Source: Pseudomonadota bacterium (GTDB taxonomy: Bacteria; Pseudomonadota; Gammaproteobacteria; Acidiferrobacterales; Acidiferrobacteraceae). Taken from it: a stretch of DNA of 64,000 nucleotides. The notes below the pieces were generated by a model that worked only from the letters and a program-made list of their open reading frames with translations, was not told where the DNA came from and searched no databases. Below are positions 1-8,110 of this stretch, piece by piece. How positions within the stretch are numbered: position 1 is the stretch's first letter; each line of letters begins with the position of its first letter. Made by a program: the position numbers and the translations under genes. The stretch lies in contig JAJYRD010000071.1 of assembly GCA_021794275.1 (NCBI GenBank), positions 85,001-149,000 on the forward strand, given 5' to 3'.

Positions 1-763
1 GGCCAACCAAAACGAGATCGCGACACAGTTCGCGTCGCTCGTGCGCAAGGCCGATGAGATTCAGATTCTGAAGTACTGCGTGCACAACGTCGCGCGCAAT
101 CACGGCAAGACCGCCACCTTCATGCCCAAGCCCATCGTTGGTGACAACGGCTCAGGGATGCATTGTCACCAGTCCTTGGCCAAGGGCGGCAAGAACCTCT
201 TCACGGGCGACGGCTATGCGGGCTTGAGCGAGGCTGCGCTCTTTTACATCGGCGGCATCATAAAGCATGCGCGCGCCCTGAACGCGATCACAAACCCCCT
301 CACCAACAGCTATAAGCGGCTCGTACCCGGCTTCGAGGCCCCGGTCATGCTCGCCTATTCGGCGCGTAACCGCTCGGCCTCCATCCGTATCCCCTATGTG
401 GCAAACCCCAAGGCCCGACGCATAGAGGTTCGCTTCCCGGACCCGGGGGCCAATCCCTACCTCGCGTTTGCGGCCATGATGATGGCGGGGCTTGACGGTA
501 TCGCGAACAAGATCAACCCGGGCGAGGCGGCCGATCACGACCTTTACGAGCTCACACCCAAGGAGGCGAAGAAGATTCCGACTGTCTGCCACTCCCTGGA
601 CATGGCGCTCGAGGCCCTGGAGAAGGACCATAAGTTCTTGACGGCGGGCGGCGTATTCACCGAGGACTTCCTTGGCTCCTATGTCGCGCTCAAGATGCAT
701 GAGGTGACGCGGCTGCGCATGACAACGCATCCGGTCGAGTTTGACATGTATTACAGCATCTAG
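1..763 (+). CDS. glnA: glutamine synthetase, C-terminal part (5' end outside window)
   Basis: This is the C-terminal half of type I glutamine synthetase, the ATP-dependent ammonia-assimilating enzyme that makes glutamine from glutamate in the cytoplasm. The reading frame is open from base 2. It shows the ATP/glutamate-site segments [26 protein letters not shown] and NRSASIRIP. The tyrosine in HDLYELTP (codon near 545) matches the adenylylation site of GlnE-controlled enzymes, so activity is probably modulated post-translationally. The C-terminus [11 protein letters not shown] is that of a complete protein. The gene is followed directly by an intrinsic terminator, and no glnL/glnG pair follows. 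Only the upstream half is missing, cut by the window edge. Confidence 0.97.
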   Translation, partial: ANQNEIATQFASLVRKADEIQILKYCVHNVARNHGKTATFMPKPIVGDNGSGMHCHQSLAKGGKNLFTGDGYAGLSEAALFYIGGIIKHARALNAITNPLTNSYKRLVPGFEAPVMLAYSARNRSASIRIPYVANPKARRIEVRFPDPGANPYLAFAAMMMAGLDGIANKINPGEAADHDLYELTPKEAKKIPTVCHSLDMALEALEKDHKFLTAGGVFTEDFLGSYVALKMHEVTRLRMTTHPVEFDMYYSI

Positions 764-782
764 GCAGAAGTCGCCTGATCGA

Positions 783-808
783 GACCCGGGGTCTCCCCGG
801 GTCTTTTT
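783..808 (+). terminator. rho-independent terminator of glnA
   Basis: A perfect 9-bp stem, GACCCGGGG/CCCCGGGTC, with a TCT loop is followed by five T residues, starting 20 bases after the glnA stop. It is a textbook intrinsic terminator. Confidence 0.9.
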
Positions 809-1087
809 CTCTCCGCGTTGCCCGACCAATCCGAAATACCTCCAATACCTCCGCAGAGCCGCGATGGCGCGCTGAAGGCGCCAATAATATATCATGAATT
901 CGAGAACTATCGATATAAAATGCGCAGCCATTTTGCGTGGCCAGCCGCTTTTATTGATGGGCACGAACAGGTTTTCGGATGAGTTATGTGAATGCGGGTC
1001 CGGCATAGGCCTGATCTTCGTGGCGGATCACGGGACGATAATGCGCCCTCGCCAAAATGGCGACCATGCGAATACAAAGAGGTGTGT
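809..1087. other. intergenic region before the ferritin-like gene
   Basis: No gene is recognised. An AT-rich patch at about 885-925 (including TATAAAAT-like sequence) stands out against the GC-rich surroundings and may hold the promoter for the gene starting at 1088. A short inverted repeat, TCGCCA-AAA-TGGCGA (1049-1063), lies about 25 bases before the start codon and could be an operator or a small leader hairpin. Confidence 0.4.
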
Positions 1088-1678
1088 ATGAACCGGACTA
1101 AAGTAGACGAATTCTTGTGCGAGGCTCTTGAGACCGAGCGTGGTGGGGTCAAGATCTACGAGACCGCCCTGAGCTGCGCGCAGAACGCCGATTTGCGCAA
1201 GGAATGGGAGAAGTATCTCGGCGAGAGCCGGCGCCATGAGCAGATACTGATGGATATCTGTACGGAGTTCGGTCTAAACCCCGAGAAGGAGACGAGCGGA
1301 CGCAAGATTGTACGCAGTCACGCCGAAACGCTGATCAAGGCCATGCAGATGGCTCTCAGTTCTGGGGTGCGTGGGCAGGCCGAGATCGTCGCCGCCGAGG
1401 CCGTGGTGACCGCCGAACTGAAGGACCACATGAATTGGGAGTTGATCGGCGAAGTGGCGAAGAAGATGGAGGGCAGCGACGCGACCCTTCTGAAGAAAGC
1501 CTACGACGAGGTGGAAGATCAGGAGGATCGCCACTTCTATCACGCGCGCGGCTGGGCGCGCGAGCTCTGGGCCGCGTCGCTCGATATCCCCGCGGTGATC
1601 CCGCCGCCCGAGGAGAAGATGAACGTAAAAAGCGGCATGGGCGCCGCGGCCGCACAGACATCGCGGAAACTCATGTAA
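1088..1678 (+). CDS. ferritin-like / rubrerythrin-type four-helix protein
   Basis: A 196-residue, soluble, mostly helical protein. Glutamates and histidines are spaced as in ferritin-like di-iron proteins: ETERGGVKIYETAL near residue 16, an ESRRHEQIL segment near residue 46, HMNWELIGE near 115, and DQEDRHFYH near 150. Such proteins bind a di-iron centre and are often linked to iron storage or peroxide defence; the exact role here is unknown. I chose the ATG at 1088 because AGAGGTG sits just before it; an upstream in-frame extension from 992 has no ribosome site. The C-terminal 25 residues are low-complexity. The gene stands alone and is followed by a strong hairpin terminator. Confidence 0.75.
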   Translation: MNRTKVDEFLCEALETERGGVKIYETALSCAQNADLRKEWEKYLGESRRHEQILMDICTEFGLNPEKETSGRKIVRSHAETLIKAMQMALSSGVRGQAEIVAAEAVVTAELKDHMNWELIGEVAKKMEGSDATLLKKAYDEVEDQEDRHFYHARGWARELWAASLDIPAVIPPPEEKMNVKSGMGAAAAQTSRKLM

Positions 1679-1724
1679 AAAAAGGCGCGGACGAGTATCC
1701 CCGTTCGCGCCCCCTCGGAAGTCG

Positions 1725-1761
1725 CGGGCGCCCTTTGGCGCCCGTGGCCGTTTCTCTTTTT
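1725..1761 (+). terminator. intrinsic terminator after the ferritin-like gene
   Basis: An 8-bp perfect stem, CGGGCGCC/GGCGCCCG, with a CTTT loop is followed by a T-rich tail (TTTCTCTTTTT). It sits between two convergent genes, and the orientation of the T tract assigns it to the plus-strand gene. Confidence 0.8.
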
Positions 1762-4057
1762 ACCCAAGCCCCCCGCCTGGGATCGCCTGCACCGGCTGAC
1801 TGGCCGTTGCCCTTACCCCAAGAGAAGTGTAGGCGGCTGCGTTCCGTGCCTGGCTGAAGGATGGGATCGCGAGCGCCTGTATGTTGCCGTTCACCGGCGT
1901 GCAGTTCGTGCCGCTCTCCGCACAGGGAACATTGTCGACCACGTAGAGCGCCTTGCCGTTGTGGGCTATCGCCAACCCGTAGGCGTCCGTGAAGGGCGTG
2001 GAACTGCTGAGCGTCACGGGCGTCGGGTCCCAACCCACGCCGTGCGCGAGCGGGTCGTTGCGTGTAAAGACCTGGACGACGCCGTCTGCGCTCCCATCCG
2101 TTGCTTGTTGGGTCGCCACATACAGTCGACGCCCCTTGGGCCCGATCGCGAGACCCAGGGGCTTCGTACCGCTCGAGAGCGTAAGGGTTGGGGTCGTGGC
2201 CGGGACCAACGTGCCATTGGCCGCGTCGATCCGGTAGATCGAGACCTGCGCGCCGTAGCCATTATTGCTGACATAGAGGTGGCGCCCCGCAGGTCCCGTG
2301 ATGACCGTCCAGGGGTTGTTTCCCGCCGCAACGGTATTTGCCTGCGTCAAGGCGCCGTTGTCCTGATTTATGCTGAAGCCCTCCACGGTATTGGACTGCG
2401 TAGAGTACTGGGCGACATACAGGTATTGCCCGGTGGGATCCACGGTGAGCAGCATGGGATAGAGTCCGCTGGTCGTCGTAGGACTGCTGCTAAGCGCCGT
2501 CGGCGTCGTGCCGCTCAGGCTGAAGCTACTGACAGATCCTGGCCCATTACCCCCAGTCGTGTTGTTGTAGTTACTGTTGGCTACATACAGGTAGCGGCCC
2601 GAGGCGTCGGCGCTCACGCCCATGGGGGTGTTGCCGGTAGGGTATGGGCCTGTCGCGCCGCCGAGCGTCCCATCGCTATTGATCGGGAGGCTCATGACGT
2701 CCCCCGCGCCTCCGCTGGACCAATCCGAGGCATAGAAGGTCTTGCCGTCGGGCGAGATCGCCCCGGCGCTCGGCCCGGTGCCGCCGTTTCCGACGGTGGT
2801 CGGCTTAGCGGTCAAGGCCCCGTTCGCGCCCACCCCGTAGCCCAGGATCTGGTTGCTGCCCTGGTCCACGACATAGAGCATCTGCGGCGAGACGCCGACG
2901 GTGGCCACGAGGCCCGCGATGGCGTGTGGTGTCGGCCGCGTGCGCACCGAGGCGAGCAGCGTGGGGCCCGAGCCTGCGGTCGTGGCGGTGTAGGCGACGA
3001 GGTCGTCCCGGCTCGCGTTGGTGACATAGACGGTGTGGCCGCCAGGGGAGACGAGCGCCCCGCTCGGCTGCCCGGACGATCCGAGGACCGCGGAGGTCGG
3101 GCACGCAACACCGCCGCTCATGAGCGGAAAGGTCACGAGCTCCATTTTGCCGGAGCCTTGGCCCACGACATTAACCTGGGTCGCACCGACCGACAGCGCG
3201 CTTGCCGTGAGCCCCGAGGGCAGCGGAACGCTGTCTTGCTGGTTCAAGGAGCCGCCGGCGCCGGCATTGAAGGCAACCACGTTCCCGGAGGTCAGGACAT
3301 AGAGGTTGCCCGCGCTATTGGCGGCCCCCGAGATGATACCGCTCAAGGCGGTGGTAGCAAGCGGTGTCGGCGCCCCGTTGCCCGTGCTGAAGCTCGTTAT
3401 GCCGTCGGCGGCCAAGCCGTACAGTATTCCCGATCCGGCGACGAGGCTCGTGAGCGTGGCCGAAATTGGCGTGCTGGTCCCACTCAGGGTCAGCGCCCCG
3501 TTGCTGCCGATGGTGAAGGCGGAAATCGTATTGTTGCCGGTGTTCAAGGCGTAGAGGGTGGAGCCCACCACGGCGAGCGATTTGGTCCCCGGGCCGCTCG
3601 ACGTTGCGGCCCCGAGCGACGTCAGGGTGTCGGTGGTGCTGTCCCAGGCGTAGGCCGAGACGGTCCCATCCGTGCTGTTCGCCACATATACGAAGCGGTT
3701 CGCGCTCACTGCCACCCCCGCGGCCCCCTGGCCTGTCGGCACATAGCCGCGATCCACCACCGCCCCGGTCCATGGGTTACGCAGGTAGACGCCGAGGCTA
3801 TGCGTGCCCGAGGGCACGAGGATGAGCGAAGACTGGATCGCGCCGGTGCCAGGCGGATTCGTGGGGCTTGCAGGGACCGATGTCGTGCTTGGCAGCGTCG
3901 AGACGGCTTGGCACTGCTGGAGGCCGGTGGGGGCCGGGCCGCCGGCCGTGGGCGACGTGCCTCCGGACGGCGCGCTGCTGCTCCCGCCGCCTCCGTTGCA
4001 GGCGGATAAAACGGCGCACGCGAGCAGGGCTCCGGCGATTCTTGCCTTCACTGGCAT
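1760..4057 (-). CDS. lipoprotein with YVTN-type beta-propeller repeats
   Basis: A 765-residue exported protein. The N-terminus has a short charged segment, a hydrophobic stretch and a lipobox LSAC (Cys20), followed by a Gly/Ser/Thr/Pro-rich linker. It is therefore predicted to be a lipid-anchored envelope protein. The body holds many repeats of the form (L/V)YV-A/T/S-N, for example FVYVANSTDGTVSAY, LYVANSNYN, LYVSNNG and LYVVDNV. These are typical of YVTN/lactonase-like beta-propellers, and the length suggests two propellers. No catalytic lactonase residues can be assigned. I chose the ATG at 4057 because AAGGAGGT lies just before it; an ATG ten codons upstream lacks such a site. Its ligand or enzymatic role is unknown. 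Confidence 0.8.
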   Translation of the reverse strand: MPVKARIAGALLACAVLSACNGGGGSSSAPSGGTSPTAGGPAPTGLQQCQAVSTLPSTTSVPASPTNPPGTGAIQSSLILVPSGTHSLGVYLRNPWTGAVVDRGYVPTGQGAAGVAVSANRFVYVANSTDGTVSAYAWDSTTDTLTSLGAATSSGPGTKSLAVVGSTLYALNTGNNTISAFTIGSNGALTLSGTSTPISATLTSLVAGSGILYGLAADGITSFSTGNGAPTPLATTALSGIISGAANSAGNLYVLTSGNVVAFNAGAGGSLNQQDSVPLPSGLTASALSVGATQVNVVGQGSGKMELVTFPLMSGGVACPTSAVLGSSGQPSGALVSPGGHTVYVTNASRDDLVAYTATTAGSGPTLLASVRTRPTPHAIAGLVATVGVSPQMLYVVDQGSNQILGYGVGANGALTAKPTTVGNGGTGPSAGAISPDGKTFYASDWSSGGAGDVMSLPINSDGTLGGATGPYPTGNTPMGVSADASGRYLYVANSNYNNTTGGNGPGSVSSFSLSGTTPTALSSSPTTTSGLYPMLLTVDPTGQYLYVAQYSTQSNTVEGFSINQDNGALTQANTVAAGNNPWTVITGPAGRHLYVSNNGYGAQVSIYRIDAANGTLVPATTPTLTLSSGTKPLGLAIGPKGRRLYVATQQATDGSADGVVQVFTRNDPLAHGVGWDPTPVTLSSSTPFTDAYGLAIAHNGKALYVVDNVPCAESGTNCTPVNGNIQALAIPSFSQARNAAAYTSLGVRATASQPVQAIPGGGLG

Positions 4058-4919
4058 GTGTGACCTCCTTGAATAAACTGGCTTCAAAACGTGTCGGGAG
4101 AAGCCCGACCGTGCTGTGCCGTTATACGGCTCGGCCCGCCGCCGGTCATCGACCTAAGGTCGCTCGGACTTTGGTCTTTCGGACCAAGGGCTTGGGTGAT
4201 GAGTGCGGGACGGAGGCTCGGTCACGTCCGCGTGCCCGCCGCGAGGAGATCTACTGTGCGTTGGCGGCCTATCGCCGTACGGAGCACGGCCAGCTCGCCA
4301 ACTGGGTGTGGCCCGGGGCCACACCGTCCGGGCCGAACAGCCGGTTTATAAAGCCTTGCAGCGACGCTTTGGCAAAAGCGTCTGCGAGCGGGCGCCGGGG
4401 GGAGTTCATGAGTCATGTGCGTCACAAGGCTGAAAGGGCCGGTGGTGCGCTGTGGAGCCGCTGCTGGAGAGAGCGGTGTCCAGTGTTATACAAGCCGTGA
4501 AGGGTGGGCTGTTGCCTGCCAGCTTTGGCATTCATGCCCGAGACCGAGCGGCTCTTTCTCGCGGGGTGTCGGTACCGAGGAAGATTCCGGAGCTTGTAAT
4601 CCCATGGCGTCCGCGTGGGTGGCGAGAGCCGGAAGGAGCTCGACTACCGGCACCGGATTTAGCCCCGGGGAGGTTCAGGCAGTGGCCGCGGGATCACGAC
4701 GTGTTTGCGGCCCCCGAGTCCGCGCAATGGCTGGTCTGCGCCAGCAGCGGCGCCGTCCGATACCGGGCACACAATAAAACACCAACTTTGGCCCACAAAG
4801 GGAGACGCCAGCCCTGCCGGGGGGGGTATTTGCTCAGCTTCCGATGAATCCAGTCCGAGATCGAAAGGTTAGCGATTGCCCAGAATCCGCTAAGGGGATC
4901 GCTCTGCGTGCGTTACCAC
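4058..4919. other. 862-base stretch without a recognisable gene
   Basis: It lies between the 3' end of fnr and the 5' end of the lipoprotein gene. Several short open frames exist on both strands, but none resembles a known protein or has a convincing ribosome site. An imperfect hairpin (CTTTGGTC...GACCAAGG, near 4168-4190) is visible. I saw no tRNA or RNase P consensus. It may contain the lipoprotein promoter near 4060-4120, an unrecognised small RNA or decayed coding sequence. Confidence 0.4.
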
Positions 4920-5666
4920 TCAGGCGCGCAGGGGTCCTTGGAGACAGAGGTCTCTCAGGGCCTTGTGATCGAGAATTTCTGTCCTTCGTCCCTCGGTCGC
5001 TATGAGCCCGTCATCGCGCAGCTTGGAGAACATGCGACTCACCGTCTCGAGTTTAAGCCCGAGATAGTTGCCGATCTCTTCGCGGGACATGGGCAGCCGG
5101 ATGATGGCGCGCGGCTGGCCACGTGCCTCGAGACGGTCGGAGAGATTCAGAAGGAAGGCTGCCACCTTGAGTTCGGCGGTCATGGTGCCGAGCACCATCA
5201 TAAGTCCGTGATCACTTGCGATCGCGCCGCTTAGAAGCTTATGGAATTGGTGCTGCAGGCGGGGAAGGTCGGAGAGCAGCGCCTCCAACCTTGTGAAAGG
5301 TATCTCGCACACCTCGCTATCCTCGAGCGCCATCGCGTTGCCGCGGTGCGCGTCGGTGCTGATGGCGTCAAGGCCCATGAGCTCGCCCTCCATGGGGAAG
5401 GCCGTGATCTGTTCATGACCGCCCGCGCTCACCTCGTAGATCTTGAAAAATCCCGTGCGCACGGCGGCTAGAGACTGCAGGGAGTCGCCGGCGCGGAACA
5501 GGTGTTGACCCGCGAATACGCGCCGCCTGCGTTTGACAAGGTCGTCCAGCCTCCCCAGTTCTTCGGCGTCGAGCCCGAGAGGGAGACAGATCTCCCGTAG
5601 GCTGCAGTTCGAACACCGTTGCCTCAGATTGGCCTCGAAACTCGTAACCGCCATGCGCTGCGTCAT
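4920..5666 (-). CDS. fnr: FNR-family oxygen-sensing transcription regulator
   Basis: A 248-residue Crp/Fnr-family regulator. The N-terminus has C-x2-C-x5-C (CSNCSLREIC, residues 18-27), and a fourth cysteine lies in SEVCEIPF near residue 120. Together they match the four ligands of the oxygen-labile [4Fe-4S] cluster of E. coli FNR. A cyclic-nucleotide-fold domain (LFRAGD, GFFKIY, GELMGLDAI) is followed by a winged helix with the recognition helix LETVSRMF. The E..SR residues are those contacting TTGAT half-sites in E. coli FNR. It is therefore predicted to bind TTGAT-N4-ATCAA when anoxic, and such sites occur across this window. A near-perfect site lies 84 bases upstream, suggesting autoregulation. 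Confidence 0.93.
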   Translation of the reverse strand: MTQRMAVTSFEANLRQRCSNCSLREICLPLGLDAEELGRLDDLVKRRRRVFAGQHLFRAGDSLQSLAAVRTGFFKIYEVSAGGHEQITAFPMEGELMGLDAISTDAHRGNAMALEDSEVCEIPFTRLEALLSDLPRLQHQFHKLLSGAIASDHGLMMVLGTMTAELKVAAFLLNLSDRLEARGQPRAIIRLPMSREEIGNYLGLKLETVSRMFSKLRDDGLIATEGRRTEILDHKALRDLCLQGPLRA

Positions 5667-6114
5667 CCTATCGTTGAGGTGGCTTCTGGAGTAAGCCGGA
5701 GGCGCGCGGCCATTGTGCTTGCCTCATGCTCTATAAGGATATGCTACTTTTGACCACTATCAAGGCCAGCCGTATACGGCACGTAAGTGTACTCCGCCGG
5801 CGGAAGGCAGGGAACGGTGGGGGTCGTTTTGTCGCGCGATTTATGACTTTAGAGATAGGGAAAAGCCGTTCGCGCATCCTCCACGGCACGGCGTGTAGTC
5901 CCGCGGCGGGGACCTGAAGTGGCGCGGCGCGCCCGCTCGACGTTCGAGGGCAGGGCTCGCGTGGCGTTTGGGGCTAATATTCTCGGGACGCGAGGTCTTC
6001 GCCCCAAACGGCGGTAAGGTTGGTTACTATGTTGGCGAGAAAGAGCACCGCCCTCGACGGGAGCGCGCGTGGGGTCTTCCGCAGTTCCGGGCGCCCCGTT
6101 CGGCCAGCCACCCC
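5667..6114. other. fnr upstream region
   Basis: It holds the likely fnr promoter and the FNR-like site at 5750-5763. An AT-rich stretch around 5725-5765 is the only other notable feature. No protein-coding gene was recognised. Confidence 0.4.
5750..5763. promoter_or_regulatory. near-perfect FNR box upstream of fnr
   Basis: TTGAC-CACT-ATCAA differs from the consensus TTGAT-N4-ATCAA at one position. It is centred about 90 bases upstream of the fnr start codon, in an AT-rich patch, which fits autoregulation. Confidence 0.6.
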
Positions 6115-6549
6115 CTACAATCCGCGGCTGATTCGCAGACCGTCGCGGATGTTGAGGGCCATCAGCACAACATTGGTGATGCCGGCGCAGATCTCGAGAC
6201 CTTGAATTGTGACGAAACGGGCATGGAAGCGGCCTGCCGACGCCAGGTGGCTCAGATAGAGGGCGCAGGGGGCGAGGACCAGGACACCGTTGCCGGCTAT
6301 GAGCCGCATGCGCCTCATCTTGCGCCCCACGAGGGGATGCCCATGGGTCTGGGCCAAGCGGTCCCCGGAAAGGCCGGTCACCGCAAGCGCGGGGATGAGG
6401 ATCGCGAGACCGGGAAATACGATCAGCTGTTTGACGAGAGCGACCTGCGGGTGTGTGCCAAGCAGTTCCACGGTCAGTGTCGCTGTGCAGAAGACCGTGA
6501 CGATCACGGTGGCGAGCAAGGCGGCCGCGAGGTGGAGTCTCTTTCCCAT
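6115..6549 (-). CDS. small four-helix membrane protein, co-transcribed with marR
   Basis: A 144-residue integral membrane protein with about four hydrophobic segments (near residues 6-26, 38-58, 80-100 and 120-138) and basic loops. No family is recognised with certainty. I chose the ATG at 6549 because AAGGAGGG precedes it; longer frames upstream overlap the MarR gene and are arginine-rich. It starts 14 bases after the marR stop on the same strand, so the two form an operon. It is probably controlled by the MarR regulator, and a transport or redox function is possible but unproven. Confidence 0.65.
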   Translation of the reverse strand: MGKRLHLAAALLATVIVTVFCTATLTVELLGTHPQVALVKQLIVFPGLAILIPALAVTGLSGDRLAQTHGHPLVGRKMRRMRLIAGNGVLVLAPCALYLSHLASAGRFHARFVTIQGLEICAGITNVVLMALNIRDGLRISRGL

Positions 6550-6563
6550 ACAGGCATCCCTCC

Positions 6564-7232
6564 TTAACCGGAGCGCGGTCCTTGGCCCCGGCGGGCGCCG
6601 GGGTTCATCGATGGCGTTTTGGCCTTCGCTGGTTGCCCGGTGCGCCTCTTTCCTTCGTGTTCGCGCCCACGACCCCCGACAGATTCGTCTTCCGCAGAGC
6701 GGGCTGTGCGGCTGCCCGCCATCGACCCCCTGGCCGGCCACGGCGCATGATCCGTCTCTAGTCGCGCGATAAGCCCCTGTAACAGCGTTGTAAGGTGGGT
6801 TCTCTGCGTTTGGTCCAGGCCCTGCATTGCGTGCTCGTTGACCTCGGTTGCATAGGGCAACAGGGTCTTTTCAAGCGCCCGGCCGGCCTCTGTCAGGAAG
6901 ACCAGGGTCTCGCGGCGGTCGTGCGGATTGCGCGCGCGGCGTACCCTGCCGTCACGCTCCATGCGGTCCAGGGTTCTCACGGTGGTCGCTTCGTCGATCG
7001 GAATGCGGTCGCTCAGTGCTTTTTGCGTAAGGCCTTCCTCCTCCCACAGGAACATAAGGAACGGCCACTGCCCGATCGGGACGCCATGGCGCGAGATGCG
7101 GTGATGCAGTGAGCGTGCAAAAAGGCGCGCGGCGGCATTGACGAGGTAACCCAGGCTTTCCTCTATGACGAATCGCGCGGTCATCGCGTCGGCGGTTCCA
7201 GTTGGGGCTCGCGTCTTCCGGGTTCTGGACAT
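6564..7232 (-). CDS. MarR-family transcription regulator
   Basis: A 222-residue cytoplasmic regulator. The core (residues about 15-155) carries the MarR winged helix: GQWPFLMFLWEEEGLTQKALSDRI, the recognition region EATTVRTLDRMERDGRV, and the wing RRARNPHDRRETLVFLTEAG. A C-terminal tail of about 60 residues is low-complexity, charged and probably disordered, which is unusual for the family. I chose the ATG at 7232, which has GGAGT before it, over a GTG at 7247. A perfect 19-base palindrome lies 45-63 bases upstream in the divergent promoter region, so it probably represses itself and perhaps the hemerythrin cluster on the other strand. The ligand is unknown. Confidence 0.88.
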   Translation of the reverse strand: MSRTRKTRAPTGTADAMTARFVIEESLGYLVNAAARLFARSLHHRISRHGVPIGQWPFLMFLWEEEGLTQKALSDRIPIDEATTVRTLDRMERDGRVRRARNPHDRRETLVFLTEAGRALEKTLLPYATEVNEHAMQGLDQTQRTHLTTLLQGLIARLETDHAPWPARGSMAGSRTARSAEDESVGGRGREHEGKRRTGQPAKAKTPSMNPGARRGQGPRSG

Positions 7233-7276
7233 GGCCTGACTCCGCACCTTTTGGGTTGGTTCACGATAAACGCTAG

Positions 7277-7295
7277 CATGGCAATGATTGCCATG
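7277..7295. promoter_or_regulatory. perfect palindromic operator, probable MarR site
   Basis: CATGGCAAT-G-ATTGCCATG is a perfect 9+9 inverted repeat with a one-base centre, the size typical for MarR dimers. It sits between the marR start (7232) and the divergent hemerythrin gene (7444), so it could control both directions. Confidence 0.65.
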
Positions 7296-7443
7296 GCAAG
7301 TATACTTCCGCTACGCTGCCCCCGCCTGCTCCGTGCCGCCCCATGCGTGTCGTGGCCTGTCGGCGGTCTTGACCTACGGCAATGGCGTAAGGCTGGTGGC
7401 GGATCGACAATGGCCGCACGACATTTTCAAGAGGGAACGGACC

Positions 7444-7875
7444 GTGCCGAACCGAGTACTATCGAGTTTTTTGACGACCCAGCACCGTGAACTGGATAGG
7501 TTGATGGAAGACGCGGAGAATGCCTGCGGCACGCCGCGAGAGGGGGAGGCGCTGCTTGCGTTCAATGAGGCCATGGAGCATCACCTGGAGATCGAGGAGC
7601 GGGTCTTGTTTCCGGAGTTCGCGCAGCGCACGGGCCCAGGGGGGCCGCTTGCCGTCATGCGCGAGGAGCACGACGCGATCCGTTCCTTGCTCGCCAAGGG
7701 GCGTGCCATCGGGGGCACGGCATGCCGTGCGCTCTTCGATACCCTGACTATCCTCGTATCGCAGCATCACATGAAGGAGGAGAACGTCCTTTACCCCATG
7801 AGTGACACCCTGCTCGCCGATTGCGCCGACAGCCTGATTGTGAGCATGAAGGAGGCGCCGGTCGTCCATGAATGA
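7444..7875 (+). CDS. hemerythrin HHE-domain protein
   Basis: A 143-residue di-iron hemerythrin-like protein. The helical core carries the ligand pattern: TTQHRELDRLM, NEAMEHHLEIEERVLFPEF, MREEHDAIRSLL and SQHHMKEENVLYPM. Proteins of this family bind O2 or NO and often act in nitrosative-stress defence or iron-sulfur repair. I chose the GTG at 7444 because GAGGG lies 8 bases before it and the homologous core begins there; the open frame upstream is not hemerythrin-like. It heads a plus-strand cluster and overlaps the next gene by eight bases, indicating translational coupling. Confidence 0.85.
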   Translation: MPNRVLSSFLTTQHRELDRLMEDAENACGTPREGEALLAFNEAMEHHLEIEERVLFPEFAQRTGPGGPLAVMREEHDAIRSLLAKGRAIGGTACRALFDTLTILVSQHHMKEENVLYPMSDTLLADCADSLIVSMKEAPVVHE

Positions 7876-8110
7876 GCGTTTCGTCGATGCAAGCGACCTG
7901 CCGCCGCCGGAGCCGCTCCAAGTAGCGCTGCAGGCGGCGACCGCACTTGGTCCCGGAGAGCGCGTCCGGGTGCGCCTGCCTCGTGAACCCTATCCCTTGT
8001 TCGGTCTGCTGGCCGAGCGAGGGTATTCCTACGAATCGGTGGCGGTCCGGCGCGGTGAAGACTGCGTTTACGACGTCGTCATAACGCGCGGCCCCGGTAT
8101 TGGTCCGTGA
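7868..8110 (+). CDS. DUF2249 (TusA-like fold) small protein
   Basis: An 80-residue protein with the DUF2249 pattern: DLPPPEPLQVALQAATALGPGERVRVRLPREPYPLFGLLAERGYSYE is represented here by the segments PPEPL, LGPGERV and REPYPLFGLL. DUF2249 proteins have a TusA-like fold and often accompany hemerythrins and NO-related genes, but their activity is unknown. It overlaps the hemerythrin gene upstream (8 bases) and the membrane gene downstream (GTGA). The same two domains occur fused in one protein at 26289-26978. Confidence 0.78.
   Translation: MNERFVDASDLPPPEPLQVALQAATALGPGERVRVRLPREPYPLFGLLAERGYSYESVAVRRGEDCVYDVVITRGPGIGP

Noticed and set aside
1961..4009. 682-codon open frame antisense to the beta-propeller lipoprotein
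   Set aside because: It is Arg/Ala/Gly-rich without motifs or ribosome site. Such frames are common opposite GC-rich genes, and the lipoprotein frame has clear repeats and a lipobox.
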